A stretch of DNA of 64,000 nucleotides from Cordilura impudica (taxonomy: Eukaryota > Arthropoda > Insecta > Diptera > Scathophagidae), in the NCBI GenBank assembly GCA_963682025.1, contig OY821517.1:25587620-25651619 (forward strand), written 5' to 3'. The translations under genes were made by a program, and so were the position numbers. The stretch's first letter is position 1, and every line of letters begins with the position of its first letter. This document shows positions 11,707-22,811 of the stretch, one piece after another. Under the pieces are notes generated by a model. It saw only the letters and a program-made list of their open reading frames with translations, had not been told where the DNA came from and ran no database searches.

Positions 11707-12044
11707 TATGCATATTTTAATTATTCTGATATTGCATATCCTTTTTTTTCCAACCAAATATTCACCACACACAAAGCAAAAATAGCTTGAATCAGTAACA
11801 CACACACGATCTCCCTGACATGCTTAAATGCTACTGTTATGAAGATTTAGAATGAATGTGGGCTTCTGTCAAACTAATAATTGTGAAATTGTAGTGTCAG
11901 TATTGAATGTTTTACAGTATTGCCAACATGCGGTAAAAAATTAACAAGAAGTGATAGCCCAATTCGAATTCAGCGCATCCAGATTATTTAAAAAACATTT
12001 TTCGTTTCTGCAGTCAATTTTTTTTTTAAATTTGTAGACCAGTG

Positions 12045-12229
12045 TTATATATATATAAATGAAAATTTGTTTGTGGGTTTGACATTAATAGGTTGCTAAA
12101 CCACAGAACCGATCTTCTTGAAATTTTCACGGTGTATAAGTTTGTATCGGAAAAGTAAAATATGCTATATTTTTTTAATATATGAAGTGGGCGTGGCACC
12201 TCCCGTTTATAAAAAATTTTAATTATTAG
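12045..12229. repeat. Possible older repeat fragment (Helentron-like text)
   Basis: The text 'aaatgaaaatttgtttgtgg' followed by 'cagaaccgatcttcttgaaa' and 'gggcgtggcacctccc' resembles the 5' region of Helitron/Helentron-type repeats I remember from insects. No termini are visible, so this is a weak call. Confidence 0.25.
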
Positions 12230-13135
12230 AACTATTCGCAAACAGATTTTAGATAAAACTCGAATAATCGATCATCATAGTGCAGGGACAAAATTTTTTT
12301 ATGTAGAGACTTTTTTTATAGAAAATTTTTTGAGAAAAATTTCGAATTACTCGAGTAATTTTAAATGCGAAATTCCAATAATGAAGAGGTGTATTGGACA
12401 AAATTAGATTCATATTGCTTAGATTTATAGTAATTTTTCAGACATATTGCATTTAATACTGTAATTAAATGCAAATTTTAATTTTGTCTCAATGGTGCGT
12501 GGTAAAGAAGAAGAAGAAAGCATATATTTCAAAAATTCATAACTACACTGTATTCTTAATTGGACCGGTTTCTGGCATTTCAGCCTTCATCAGCGATGTA
12601 TTGAACATTGTGATAATTGTTATGTTTTAATTGAATATATTATTTCTATATGAAATATTTCTACTTAGGGCGGCCGTGAGGTTTGAACCATGAACCTTCA
12701 CATACACTCGTACTTGCACTTTTTGGTGAGCGCTTTAACACACTCACCTAAAGTCAGGCCTACGAGCAGTGTGGTTAGAATCAGTTTTCGTACCATACAG
12801 CTTTTACTTCGTATTAATTTCAGAAGATACAATTCTGTCCAAACAAACAATCGTTATTTTTGAATTATTTTAATATTTTTTGCATTTATACCTCTAATTT
12901 CCACTATTCTCAGTCTTCGTAAGAGTTGTCATATGTGATGTACAGTTTTGTACATACTACATATGCACTGTACATATATTTGAGACGACGCTTTGAAGAT
13001 TAGATTTATATATTTGTAACATAATTTTGTGATTAACTTTACTGGAACTGGAACTGGAAGACCTCATTGTCAACATAAAATTAATTTAAAAATCTTCACA
13101 AAATACATATTTTTTCCAAAAGTTATATATAAACA
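12230..13135. repeat. Unnamed dispersed repeat interrupted by a 581-bp insertion
   Basis: The segments 12,230-12,417 and 13,012-13,135 together match 16,857-17,117 (shared words: 'aaaactcgaataatcgatca', 'gaagaggtgt', 'ttttgtgattaactttactg', 'ttaatttaaaaatcttcaca'). The second copy is uninterrupted, so the 12,418-12,998 block is an insertion. Confidence 0.65.
12418..12998 (-). mobile_element. Retroposon-like insertion with 13-bp target duplication and tRNA-like segment
   Basis: It is flanked by attagattcatat (12,405-12,417) and attagatttatat (12,999-13,011), one mismatch in 13. On the minus strand, around 12,745-12,660, there is 'taggtgagtgtgttaaagcg' and then 'ggttcaaacctcac', resembling the A and B boxes of a tRNA gene. 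The tRNA-like part is not at the very 5' end of the insertion and no poly-A tail is seen, so this may be a composite SINE or another non-autonomous retroposon. Confidence 0.45.
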
Positions 13136-13685
13136 AGTAGGAAATTATAGTCGGTCTAGACCGACTATACGATACCCTATACATTGGTTTAGAGACCCTA
13201 TCGCTTCGGTCAAACTAATTGGATATAGAAAATAAGCATAAGCGCCCCGGTAGGTGAGTAGGTAGCGTGTTCGCCTATCATGCGGGGGTCGTGGGTTCGA
13301 TTCCCACCAGAGGCTTTGGTCTGTCGCTGCAATAAAAAACAAAAAAAAGTAGCCAAATTAGAATCTGCAGACAAGCCACTACTCGGCTTCGCGGAACTAG
13401 GCTTAAAAAAAAAAAAAAAAAATTATTAATCAAAAAAAAAAATAAACCAAATTTGAGGGGAATTGGTTTTAATTTTTTTGGCTGCAGATATGAAAAAGTT
13501 CATATCGGGTGCTATATTTATATGTGAACTAGGTCGGAAAATGGACCGAACCTGACCATATAAGGCAAAGTCACTTATATTTTGAAAAAATATATACAAA
13601 CCAAATTTGAGAAAAATCTGTGCAATATTTTTGTTTTTTTAATAAATTTAAGTGAAGATCGGGAAGCAGCTCTATATAATAATTC
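13134..13685. repeat. Family A repeat, copy 4, split by a SINE
   Basis: It starts 'aacaagtaggaaattatagt' with the perfect palindrome, and continues through 'ggatatagaaaataagcat'. After the SINE it resumes with 'aaccaaatttgag' and runs to 'gaagatcgggaagcagct', where it meets the truncated foldback element. Confidence 0.8.
13238..13445 (+). mobile_element. tRNA-derived SINE
   Basis: The first ~72 bp resemble a tRNA: an A-box-like taggtgagtagg, a 5-bp stem with 7-base loop (ttcgc / gcggg around ctatcat, which would place an Asp-type AUC anticodon), and a good B box ggttcgattcc. The acceptor stem is imperfect (gccccgg against cagaggc). A tRNA-unrelated body of about 90 bp follows, and then an A-rich tail with two runs. 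It sits inside family A copy 4, whose consensus is continuous in other copies, which defines the insertion. RNA polymerase III transcription is expected for the class but not shown. Confidence 0.8.
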
Positions 13686-15536
13686 TAGGTCATGAAATGT
13701 GATGAACATTTTTTCAACTTTAACAAATTGATTAAAGCCATAATTTTTTTTTTTTTTGGTCTCTATACCTATAAGTACTCAGATGTGAAGTATTGTTTTA
13801 TTAACACGTTGTTAACCAATTGCGAAATGAGACCAAAGATGGAAATTTTTTTTGATAAAACTTTGAAAACTCCTTTTTTAAGTTTTAAAAAATTTTCTTA
13901 AACAAAATTGCAAAAAATGGATCTGGCACTTTAACGTTTTGTTAAATGTATGTTAGAGAATAACTGTGTGAATTTTTAAGTAAATTTTTGTGCAAGGAAT
14001 TTTTTTGCGGATTTCGAGAAAAATTAGTTTTTTGTGAAATATTCAGTAAATGTACTCTATCTAAATACTTTGTATGAAAAATATATTAGTTTTCTACTTT
14101 GAAATGTTATATTTTATCATAATAGCCTAGGGGTTCGGAAAAAACTATGTGAGCCCATTATCCCTTTTGGACTTGGGGTCACATATAACCCCAAGCTAAT
14201 AAAAGACAATTTATTCAAAAAATTCAAATATTTTGTAAGTGCTGTTGAATGGTTAGATCTGACGCCTAAAATAAAATAACCAAATGTGCAAGTCTTCCAT
14301 TCTAAAAATTTAGAATAAATCAAACAACGTTAACCCATTCCATGCCCAGGCTAAAATATGAATTTTGGCATGTTTAATAAAATAATTGTTCAAGTAGACT
14401 AGATGAAACCCTTACTGGGGGTTGAGAAATAAAATTGTGCTATATTTTACCAATTTTTATGATTTGATGATTATGATGATTTTATAATTTGGACTTGGCG
14501 CCACAAATGACCCCAAGGACGATTAAGTCAAAAAATTCAAATATTTTGCAAATACTGCTGAATTTTGGATCATTTTAACCCTAGGAGCACATAAGGGTAA
14601 GTTTTCGTAAAATATAGCACAATTTTATTTCCCAACTCATAGTAGGGGTTTCTTCTAGTTGGCCTCGGCAAATAATGAGTTAACGTTGTTCGATTTTTTC
14701 CAAATTTTTATCATGGAAGACTTGCACATTTGGTTATTATATTTTAAGCTTCACATCTAAAAATTCAACATCACTTACAAAATAGTTGAATTTTTTTAAT
14801 AAATTGCCTTTTATTAGCTTGGGTCATATGTGACCACAAGTCCAAAAGGGATAATGGGGTCATATAATCTTTTTTCGGAAACCCTAGGCTATTAAGATAA
14901 AATGTAATATTTAAAAGTAGTAAACAAATAAATTTTTTACACAGAGTATTTAGAAAGAGTACATTTACTGAATATTTAAAAAAAAATCTAATTTTTCTCG
15001 AAATTCGCAAAAAAATCCTTATAAAAAAATTCTGGAAGAGGAATTTACTTAAAAATTCACACAGTTAATCTCATAAGCACATATTTAACAAAACCTTAAA
15101 ATTCCAGATCCATTTCTTGCAATTTTGTTTAAGAATATTTTTTATAACTTAAAAAAGGAGTTTTCAAAATGTTATCAAAAAAATTTTCCATTTTTGGTTT
15201 CATTGCGCAATAGGTTAACCACGTGGTAATAAAACAATACTTCATGTCTGAGTACATATAGGTATAGAGACCAAAAAAAAATTATTGCTTTAATTAATTT
15301 CTTAAAGTTGAAGTCCGTCAAATTTCACAACGTAGTGTTTTTTGGCACAAAAGCGGTCGGAGACATTTGCTATTTCTTGGCGAGTTTTTATTCGATTTTG
15401 ATGCCATATAGATTTTGGAAATTATAATTTAGTAGTGATATCGATTCATATAACAACTTGTCGAAAGAATTTAACTGTAGAACGAAATGTTCTAAAATAC
15501 AAAAAAAAGTCATATTTTCCCCATATAAACACACTT
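13686..15536. mobile_element. Foldback element copy 1, truncated ends
   Basis: This is a very close match to the interior of 18,937-20,990. The two halves are inverted relative to each other: 'acctataagtactcagatg' near 13,767 is mirrored by 'gagtacatataggtatagag' near 15,250; 'tcacatataaccccaagcta' near 14,170 is mirrored near 14,820. Each arm is roughly 600-700 bp around a centre at about 14,500. The TAGGGTGG termini are missing. No open frame is conserved. Confidence 0.8.
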
Positions 15537-15861
15537 CGGGTACTTTGGACCCCACTAGGCACCAGAAGGCACCGTCGCATCGGCTAAAAAGTGAAGACCG
15601 CATTTATGACAGCAAACCTCACATTTTAGACAACGCATATATATTTAGAATATAAAAATAAATTCCATGCAAGATGCGACCAGTCTAATGTTCATATCGA
15701 AAAGTATCAGCGATGCATACCCACACATTTTTGTCTGCTTCTTGTTTTTATTTATTTTATTGTTATGTTTTTTTTTGTAAATGTGATTGTTTTATCGATG
15801 AGAGTAAGAGAATAACCAAGATGGTTAATTTTATGTATTTACAGTCATGCTTATTGCACGT
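15537..15861. other. Intergenic, nothing recognised
   Basis: Short unassigned stretch. A frame around 15,713-15,940 has no recognisable domain. Confidence 0.35.
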
Positions 15862-16248
15862 AAGGCCCGTTTACACGATACCACTCAGTCGTATGATTTT
15901 TCGAAATAAAAATCCAATGAAATTCATCGGACTATCATAAAGTCGTACCGGCATTATTTCTGCATACTTAGACCATTTACACCATCACACTCAAGTCTTA
16001 TGGAAACAGCTGTTTAGAATAACAAGCAAATTTATTTTGAAATTTTTTATATTATTTCCACTTTCTTTGTCGTGGTCCGATGAAAATGGCAAGTTTTTAG
16101 AATTGTGTCTAAAAGCATCGGATTTCGAAAATAAAATCCTACAGACTGTCAATTTCATAACATAGGCTTTATATGATAGGAATTTTTAATAATACTCGAT
16201 TTTTTGACAGGTGGTATTGCAAAGTGTGATAGTGTAAACTGAGCTTTA
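15862..16248. repeat. Family D MITE, copy 1
   Basis: The left end taaggcccgtttacacgata and the right end agtgtaaactgagcttta form an imperfect inverted repeat. The body ('agtcgtaccggcattatttc', 'cactttctttgtcg', 'cctgtcaaaaaatcgag' on the opposite strand) recurs inverted at 35,555-35,917, supporting a mobile repeat of about 390 bp. No coding capacity. Confidence 0.6.
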
Positions 16249-16856
16249 ATAATTGCTTCAATTAAAGAATACATGAAAATCCCTCAAATATTTGTTAATT
16301 ATGTTATTAATTTTAAACATTATTGGAAAAAATTTAGCCATTATAATGTGGAATCTAGCTTTCTTGTCTGTTAGTGTTGACAACCATGGTTTTGAATACG
16401 GCTGGATGGTATCAAATATTCGGCACAGCCGAATTTAAAACTCTTGTTAAACTATAAAAATTTTTTTTTTCAATGTCTTAAATAATTGGACTTACTCGAT
16501 ATATTGACAAAATTGAAATTAAACAAGCAAGTTTAGACAAGCACAACCAAGAATAGCAAATCTTCCAAAGCTGTGATCACAAGAAATTTTATTCCAACAG
16601 TAATAGGGCGATTGGCCCGATTTTTTAAAACCGGTTGACAACTTTTTTGTCATTTTAAAACAAAGGTTTTTTTAACTCATCTGGGTTGCTGAAGATCTTT
16701 AAGAAATAATTGAAAATTAAAGAACTCATTTTAAAAAAATATTCACATTTAGACAAATGTTACTGAAGCTTAACAAGTTTTTTAATCAAAGATAATTTGC
16801 AATATAGATTATTATAGAAATTCACCGGTTGAGCGGTTATTGCAAATTGTAACTAT
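16249..16856. other. Intergenic; family B end at about 16,345-16,452
   Basis: The family B terminus is recognised by 'ttgacaaccatgg' and the hairpin attcggcacagccgaat followed by 'aaaactcttgtt'. The rest is unassigned. Confidence 0.4.
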
Positions 16857-17117
16857 TCGCACTATTCGCAAACTGATTTTTGAGAAAACTCGAATAATCG
16901 ATCAGCACAGTGGATGAACAAAATTTCGAATTAGTCGAGTAATTTTAATATCGAAATTTCGATCACGAAGAGGTGTTTTGGACAAAATTAGATTCATATA
17001 TTTGTAACACAATTTTGTGATTAACTTTACTGAAAAAACCAGACCTCATAGTCAACATAAAATTAATTTAAAAATCTTCACAAAATATATATTTTTTCCA
17101 AAAGTTATATATAAAAA
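16857..17117. repeat. Unnamed dispersed repeat, uninterrupted copy
   Basis: Matches 12,230-12,417 plus 13,012-13,135, acting as the empty site for the 581-bp insertion in that copy. It ends near 'ccaaaagttatatataaa'. No terminal repeats were identified. Confidence 0.6.
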
Positions 17118-17564
17118 ACTAACCCATAAAAATCAAGTATATATTATACTCCCTTTCCTTGAAAATTAAGTTTACCATCATGTAATTAAATAATTGATTG
17201 GCTGAAAATGAAACATGTATAGAAAAATATCTATGTCAAAAATCTCAAAAATATCTCTTTATCTCCATTTGAGTTTTCTTTTCGTTTTATTTCCTCTTAC
17301 ATTTGTGTCGGAGAATGAAAATTTTCATTCATGACATCACAGCCATTTTAAACTATTATTTTACATCGTATCGCTTCAGTCTTACTCAATCATCGTAAAA
17401 CCAAAATTATACTATAATTAAATTTTTTAAACCAGAATTTGTTATATCATTTTTATCATCGCCGTAAGTCTGCCTGCAAGGTTACAGCTCGATTGGATCA
17501 CGGGAAAAAGGTTAAGAATTGTTTCAAAGTTTATTCGGCAGACAAATAGGAAGTAAAAATAAAA
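17118..17564. other. Intergenic, nothing recognised
   Basis: About 450 bp without recognisable gene, repeat or RNA feature. Confidence 0.4.
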
Positions 17565-17826
17565 TCAATAATATTAATAGGCTAGGCGATTTCTTGTGAC
17601 CAATGTTTTGTTCTACCGTTTTATCCCAATTTTGACCAAACGTATATAATTTGAAAGGTATTTACATATTTTTAAATTTTTTCTTTTATTATGAGTAAAT
17701 TGCATTTAAAGTTGCTACTAACACATACATAAAATTATACCTATGCTATGTGTGCGTTTATTAAATTTGTTAATGCGTTTATTTATTAGAAATTGTGCTC
17801 GAATTTCAAGCGCTGGAATCTGCTAG
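17565..17826 (+). mobile_element. Non-autonomous Helitron, internally deleted
   Basis: It begins TCAATAATATTAATAGGC and ends with the hairpin region and ctgctag, followed by T. About 110 bp of the interior, near the 3' end, is missing between 'ttaatgcgtttatttatt' and 'agaaattgtgctcg'. Confidence 0.75.
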
Positions 17827-18080
17827 TTGTAATTATTAGATTTGCCCGAAATTATTCGATTATTTTTTATCGGTCTTATACGTATTATTCGTTTTTATTA
17901 ACCAAAAAAAACTGAATAATTTGGATAACCATAACATAATCCACGTCATTATTTATTGATTTGAGCTTAATTGGAAAGTTTATCTATATGCCTAAATTAA
18001 TGATTTTTTAGAGAAAATTCCGGTTCAGGGCCATGCAGAAAAAAAATTTTATTATAAACCTATTTTTTTTTTTCTTCTTC

Positions 18081-18735
18081 ATACCCTATACTAGTATATG
18101 CTCAGGGTAAAATAAGTTCGTTCTGATGTTTGCAACTACCAACAATATTTGACCTAAACAGTTCGCAAATATGAAAATATTTTGATAAAATTTGGTCTAT
18201 TAGCTTTTATCGGCGATATGAAAAACGCTATTGAAACCAGTGAAAATCAATACATGTTGGGAGCAAGTCCCATACAAATGTCACCTATGAAATCGACTTA
18301 ATTAGCCATAAGATCCAAATTTCCATATAGATCTCGGTTAAATGTGGTTAGTGTGTGTCTATTCTACGCAATAATCAGTAATCCAAATATAAATACATTA
18401 TCATAGCCCCCATATATAGCTATTTCCCGATCTTCACTTAAATCTATCAAGAAAAATAAATATATTGTACAGATTTTTCTCAAATTTGTTTTGTATACAT
18501 TTTTGAAAAAATAAGGTCATGATCGGTCCATTTTTCGACCTAGTCCCCATTTAAAAATAGAATACGATATGAACTCTTTAATATCGGCAGGCAAAAAAAT
18601 TATTAACAATGCCAATCAAATTTGTTTATGCTTATTGTTTAAATTCAATTAGTTGACCTAAGACCCTTTCTTAAAAATGTATGGTACAAGGTATCGTATA
18701 GTCGGCCCAGACCGTCTATAATTTTCTTACTTGTT
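18081..18735. repeat. Family A repeat, copy 5
   Basis: It starts 'ataccctatactagtatatg' (a variant of the hairpin end), lacks the gtccgtcc core by internal deletion after 'tttgacctaaacag', and ends with an imperfect palindrome (tagtcggcccagaccgtcta) then 'taattttcttacttgtt'. Confidence 0.75.
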
Positions 18736-18936
18736 GTTTTTAATGTAATCAAATATAGTTTTTTTTTTTAAATTCTATATAAGATTTTCACAAATTTAAA
18801 ATTATTTTCAAAATTACCCAGTTTAACGGGATAGACTGGTCGACAGCAGAATTCAGTAAATAATTTTTTATTCATACCAGCCAGTCAGTAATTTTTAAAA
18901 TGTTATCACAAAATGTTTGAACATATTTATATATAC

Positions 18937-20990
18937 TAGGGTGGCCCTTAATAAAAAAAGTGCTCAAACTCTCGGTCTCACCCATAGAAATATGCGAATA
19001 GCAAAAAAACTGATAAATACAAAGTTCTGGGTCAATCAAAAAAATTTAGAGGTGTCTCAACGCGACTAAAAATTCCAAGTGTGTTTATATGGGGATAATA
19101 TAACTTTTTCAGATTTTACGAAAATTTCCTTCTATAGTTTAATTTTTTCAACAAGTGCCAAAAAATTCGAGGTCATGAAATGTGATGAACATTTTTTCAA
19201 CTTTAACAAATTGATTAAAGTTCTCAGATGTGAAGTATTGTTTTATTAACACGTTGTTAACCAAATGCGAAATAAGACCAAAGAAATTTTTTTTGATAAA
19301 ACTTTGAAAACTCCTTTTTTAAGTTTTAAAAAATTTTCTTAAACAAAATTTCAAAACATGAATCTGGCACTTTAACGTTTTGTTAAATGTATGAATTTTT
19401 AAGTAAATTCCTCCGCCAGTATTAGGAATTTTTTTGCGGATTTCGAGAAAAATTAGTTTTTTGTGAAATATTCAGTAAATGTACTCTATCTAAATACTTT
19501 GTATCAAAAATATATCAGTTTTCTACTTTGAAATGTTACATTTTATCATAATAGCCAAGGAGTTCGGAAAAAACTATGTGAGCCCATTATCCTTTTTGGA
19601 CTTGGGGTCACACATGACCCCAAGCTAATAAAAGACAATTTATTCAAAATTTTCGAATATTTTGTAAGTGCTGTTGAATGGTTAGATCTGACGCCTAAAA
19701 TAAAATAACCAAATGTGCAAGTCTTCCATTCTAAAAATTTTGAATAAATCGAACAACGTTAAACCATTCCTTGCCCAGGCCAAACTATGAATTTTGGCAT
19801 GTTTAAAAAAATAATTGTTTTAGAAGACTAGATGAAACCCTTACTGGGGGTTGAGAAATAAAATTGTGCTATATTTTACCAATTTTTATGATTTGATGAT
19901 TATGATGATTTTATAATTTGGACTTGGCGCCACAAATGACCCCAAGGACGATTAAGTCAAAAAATTCAAATATTTTGCAAATACTGCTGAATTTTGGATC
20001 ATTTTAACTCTAGGAGCACATAAGGGTAAGTTTTCGTAAAATATAGCACAATTTTATTTCCCAACTCATAGTAGGGGTTTCTTCTAGTTGGCCTCGGCAA
20101 ATAATGAGTTAACGTTGTTCCATTTTTTTCCAAATTTTTATCATGGAAGACTTGCACATTTGGTTATTATATTTTAAGCTTCACATCTAAAAATTCAACA
20201 TCACTTACAAAATAGTTGAATTTTTTTAATAAATTGCCTTTTATTAGCTTGGCTCATATGTGACAACAAGTCCAAAAGGGATAATGGGGTCATATAATTT
20301 TTTTTCGGAAACCCTAGGCTATTAAGATAAAATGTAACATTTAAAAGTAGTAAACAAATAAATTTTTTACACAGAGTATTTAGAAAGAGTACATTTACTG
20401 AATATTTAAAAAAAAAATCTAATTTTTCTCGAAATCCGCAACAAAAAAATTCCTTGTAAAAAAAATTTCTGCCGGAGGAATTTACTTAAAAATTCACACA
20501 GTTAATTTGTGAAATATAGTTAAGAAAACTTTAAATGCCAGATCTATTTTTTAAATTTTGTTTAAGAAAATTTTTTAAAACTTAAAAAAGAAGTTTTCAA
20601 AAAAATTTTCCATCTTTGGTCTCATTTCGCAATAGGTTAAAAACGTTGTAATAAAACAATACTTCTTATCTGAGTATTTATAGGTATAGAGATCAAAAAA
20701 ACTTATGGCTTTAATCAATATGTTAAAGTTGAAAAAATGTTCATTAGATCTCATGACCTGGAGTTTTTTGGCACAATAGTGGTCTGGGGCATTTGTTATT
20801 TCTTGTTGAGTTTTTATTCCATTTTGAAGTTATATAGCCTTTTGCAAAGATAATTTAGTACTGATATCGATTCATATAACAACCAAAACTTTGTATTTAT
20901 CAATTATTTTGTTATTCGCATATTTCTAGGGGGTCAGACGATAAATTCGAACATTTTTTTTCCCCGTCCATACAATGAAGGGCCACCCTA
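18937..20990. mobile_element. Foldback element copy 2, complete
   Basis: The terminal inverted repeat is tagggtggcccttaat at the left and the complement of tagggtggcccttcat at the right. It is flanked by atatatac (18,929-18,936) and atgtatac (20,991-20,998), an 8-bp target duplication with one mismatch. Internally two long arms are inverted around about 19,980, with the words 'acttggggtcacacatgacc' mirrored near 20,250. There is no coding frame. The 8-bp duplication fits hAT or P superfamily mobilisation; no family assignment is possible from the ends alone. Confidence 0.85.
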
Positions 20991-20998
20991 ATGTATAC

Positions 20999-21279
20999 GT
21001 TTTAGTTTAAAATGTATACCTCAGAAATTTTAAATGTATAAAGAAAATAACTTTATAGTTTTTATTATAATATTTAAATAAAATTATAATTTAATATTCT
21101 AAGGCAGCATGGCGTGCGAGTAATCTTGAAATAACTGCTAAACAATTACGTTGTGTATGCAAATGAAACAAGTGAAATGTTTGTCTTCTATATAACTTGG
21201 CATATGATTACACCATCAACGTAAGCACATGAATTAATAAAGAAGTAGTCTGTCCTTTAAGAAAATTAATTGATTGAAA
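20999..21279. other. Intergenic, nothing recognised
   Basis: Unassigned AT-rich sequence between a foldback element and a composite repeat region. Confidence 0.35.
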
Positions 21280-22406
21280 AATAAGTAAGAATATTAAATT
21301 CGGCTGTGTCAATCTTTGATACCCTCGACCCGTGTTCAAAATACATTATTATAGCCATGGTTGTCAACACTAATGCTGTTTTCTTTTCTGACAAAAAATG
21401 TCACATTTTATTTGCACTTTTTTCGAAAAGTGCAACCTTATCTGAAGTAAGATTAACCTTATCTTATATATCAATCGAAAGTTCTCAAATTCGAGCCTTC
21501 GTAAATCGCAAAAAATTGCAGCCATTGACTTCTTTCAGGTCATACTGTGAGAATATTTCCCCATTGTTCCTCTGTTTTGAATATTTTCAATATATGACTT
21601 GAAAAAGGCTAATAATCAAAATTTTTTTGCATTTTATGAACACAGCACTTTGAGCCCTTCCGATTGATGTATAAAAAAAAATTACTCTTAATTCAGAATA
21701 TATAAAAAAATACACTTTTCAAAAAAAGTGCAAATAAAATGCGACTTTTTGATGTGTAAACATCTATACGCGCAGGGGGGTAAATTTCTATTTCACAATA
21801 CAATCACATAAACAGCGTAACTTATATCGGTGTGAGCTGAAGGAGATAACGCTGTGTGACTTATGATTGTATTGGTGAAAAAATATTTTCAGGAGAAACT
21901 GTTCATGGGCAATTACCCAATGCATTCGAAATTGGAATTGTGGTAAGAGAGACAAACCTAAGTAACTCGTGTTTTTAACACTTTTTTTTTATTGTTTGTA
22001 ACATTCTATTTTAATAAATTTCACTTTTATTATTTTTATATTTAATTAATAAACACAATAACTATCGCTTGCTACCACTCAAAAAATCTCACAAATCTCA
22101 CAAAATCATACAAATTTATACAAACATCTGATTTCGAGTTGCCAACTTCAAAAAATAAAACAGATGTTAACTTTGTAGCCAGATTGTTAAACCAGGGATA
22201 CCAGAGCTTTCAAATGAAGTGAACTGCTGAAACTAGTATAGAACAATTCGTAAATTTAAATTAAATTTTTTTTTATAATATTTTAGATTCTGGTTAATGT
22301 TTGCAAAAATTAATTATGCCTATATGATTATATTGTGTTTTATTTAAAAACTATTTTTTCTTCATATAGAAAATTGAATAGTTTAGATTTCTTCTAATAA
22401 TTTAAA
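21280..22406. repeat. Composite repeat region with family B end and duplicated blocks
   Basis: 21,280-21,400 carries a family B end ('taagaatattaaattcggct', 'ttgataccctcgaccc', 'ccatggttgtcaacac'). The block 21,584-21,750 (from 'ttcaatatatgacttgaaaa' to 'aaaatgcgactttt') recurs almost identically at 24,590-24,756. The block 21,751-21,880 ('gatgtgtaaacatctatacg', 'caggggggtaaattt') recurs at 22,812-22,938. No coding frame is recognised. Confidence 0.65.
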
Positions 22407-22768
22407 CAAGCAGATTCCAGCCCTCGAAATTCGAATGCAAATGCTAGGAAATTTTATTTTTTCATTAAATGAAGACCCTAAAGGTATGCTAATCAATTAA
22501 AGCCAATTCACAAATCAACACAAAAAAAAACAAACTCATTTTTATTACAAACACATTAACAAATTTAATAAACACACACATAGCATTGTATAATTTTATG
22601 TATGTGTTATTAGCAAATATAAATGCAATTTACTCAAAATAAAGGAAAAAAATTAAAAATCTGTAAATCTGCAAAACGGCTAAAAAAAATTCCTTTCAAA
22701 TAATATAGTTTGATCAAAATCGGGCTAAAACGGTGGAAGAAAACATCGGTCACAAGAAATATTATAGA
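22407..22768 (-). mobile_element. Non-autonomous Helitron
   Basis: Minus orientation. The 3' terminus is CTTG instead of CTAG (caag on the plus strand), with the hairpin changed in one base. The 5' end lacks the TTAATAGGCTAGGCG piece, leaving TCTATAATATTTCTTGTGAC. Confidence 0.75.
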
Positions 22769-22811
22769 TGAGTTCATCATTTAATAAGAATTCTAGCCTT
22801 TGAATATTTTT

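Larger units (their letters stand above)
9769..12044 (-). mobile_element. Family C DNA transposon, copy 1 (possibly CACTA/CMC-like)
   Basis: Read on the minus strand it begins CACTGGTCTACAAATTT and ends in the complement of CACTAGCCAACAAGATTTTG, an imperfect inverted repeat of roughly 18 bp. The bases 'tta' lie on both outer sides on the plus strand, a possible 3-bp target duplication. Without the Helitron at 11,408-11,706 it is about 2.0 kb. It matches the plus-strand copy at 28,803-35,502 across its length, which is how the ends were found. CAC termini and a 3-bp duplication fit the CACTA/Mirage/Chapaev group, but no transposase signature was recognised, so the superfamily is inference. Confidence 0.65.

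Noticed and set aside
13238..13330. Functional tRNA gene
   Set aside because: Acceptor stem is mismatched, and it is followed by a SINE body and A-rich tail and sits inside another repeat.
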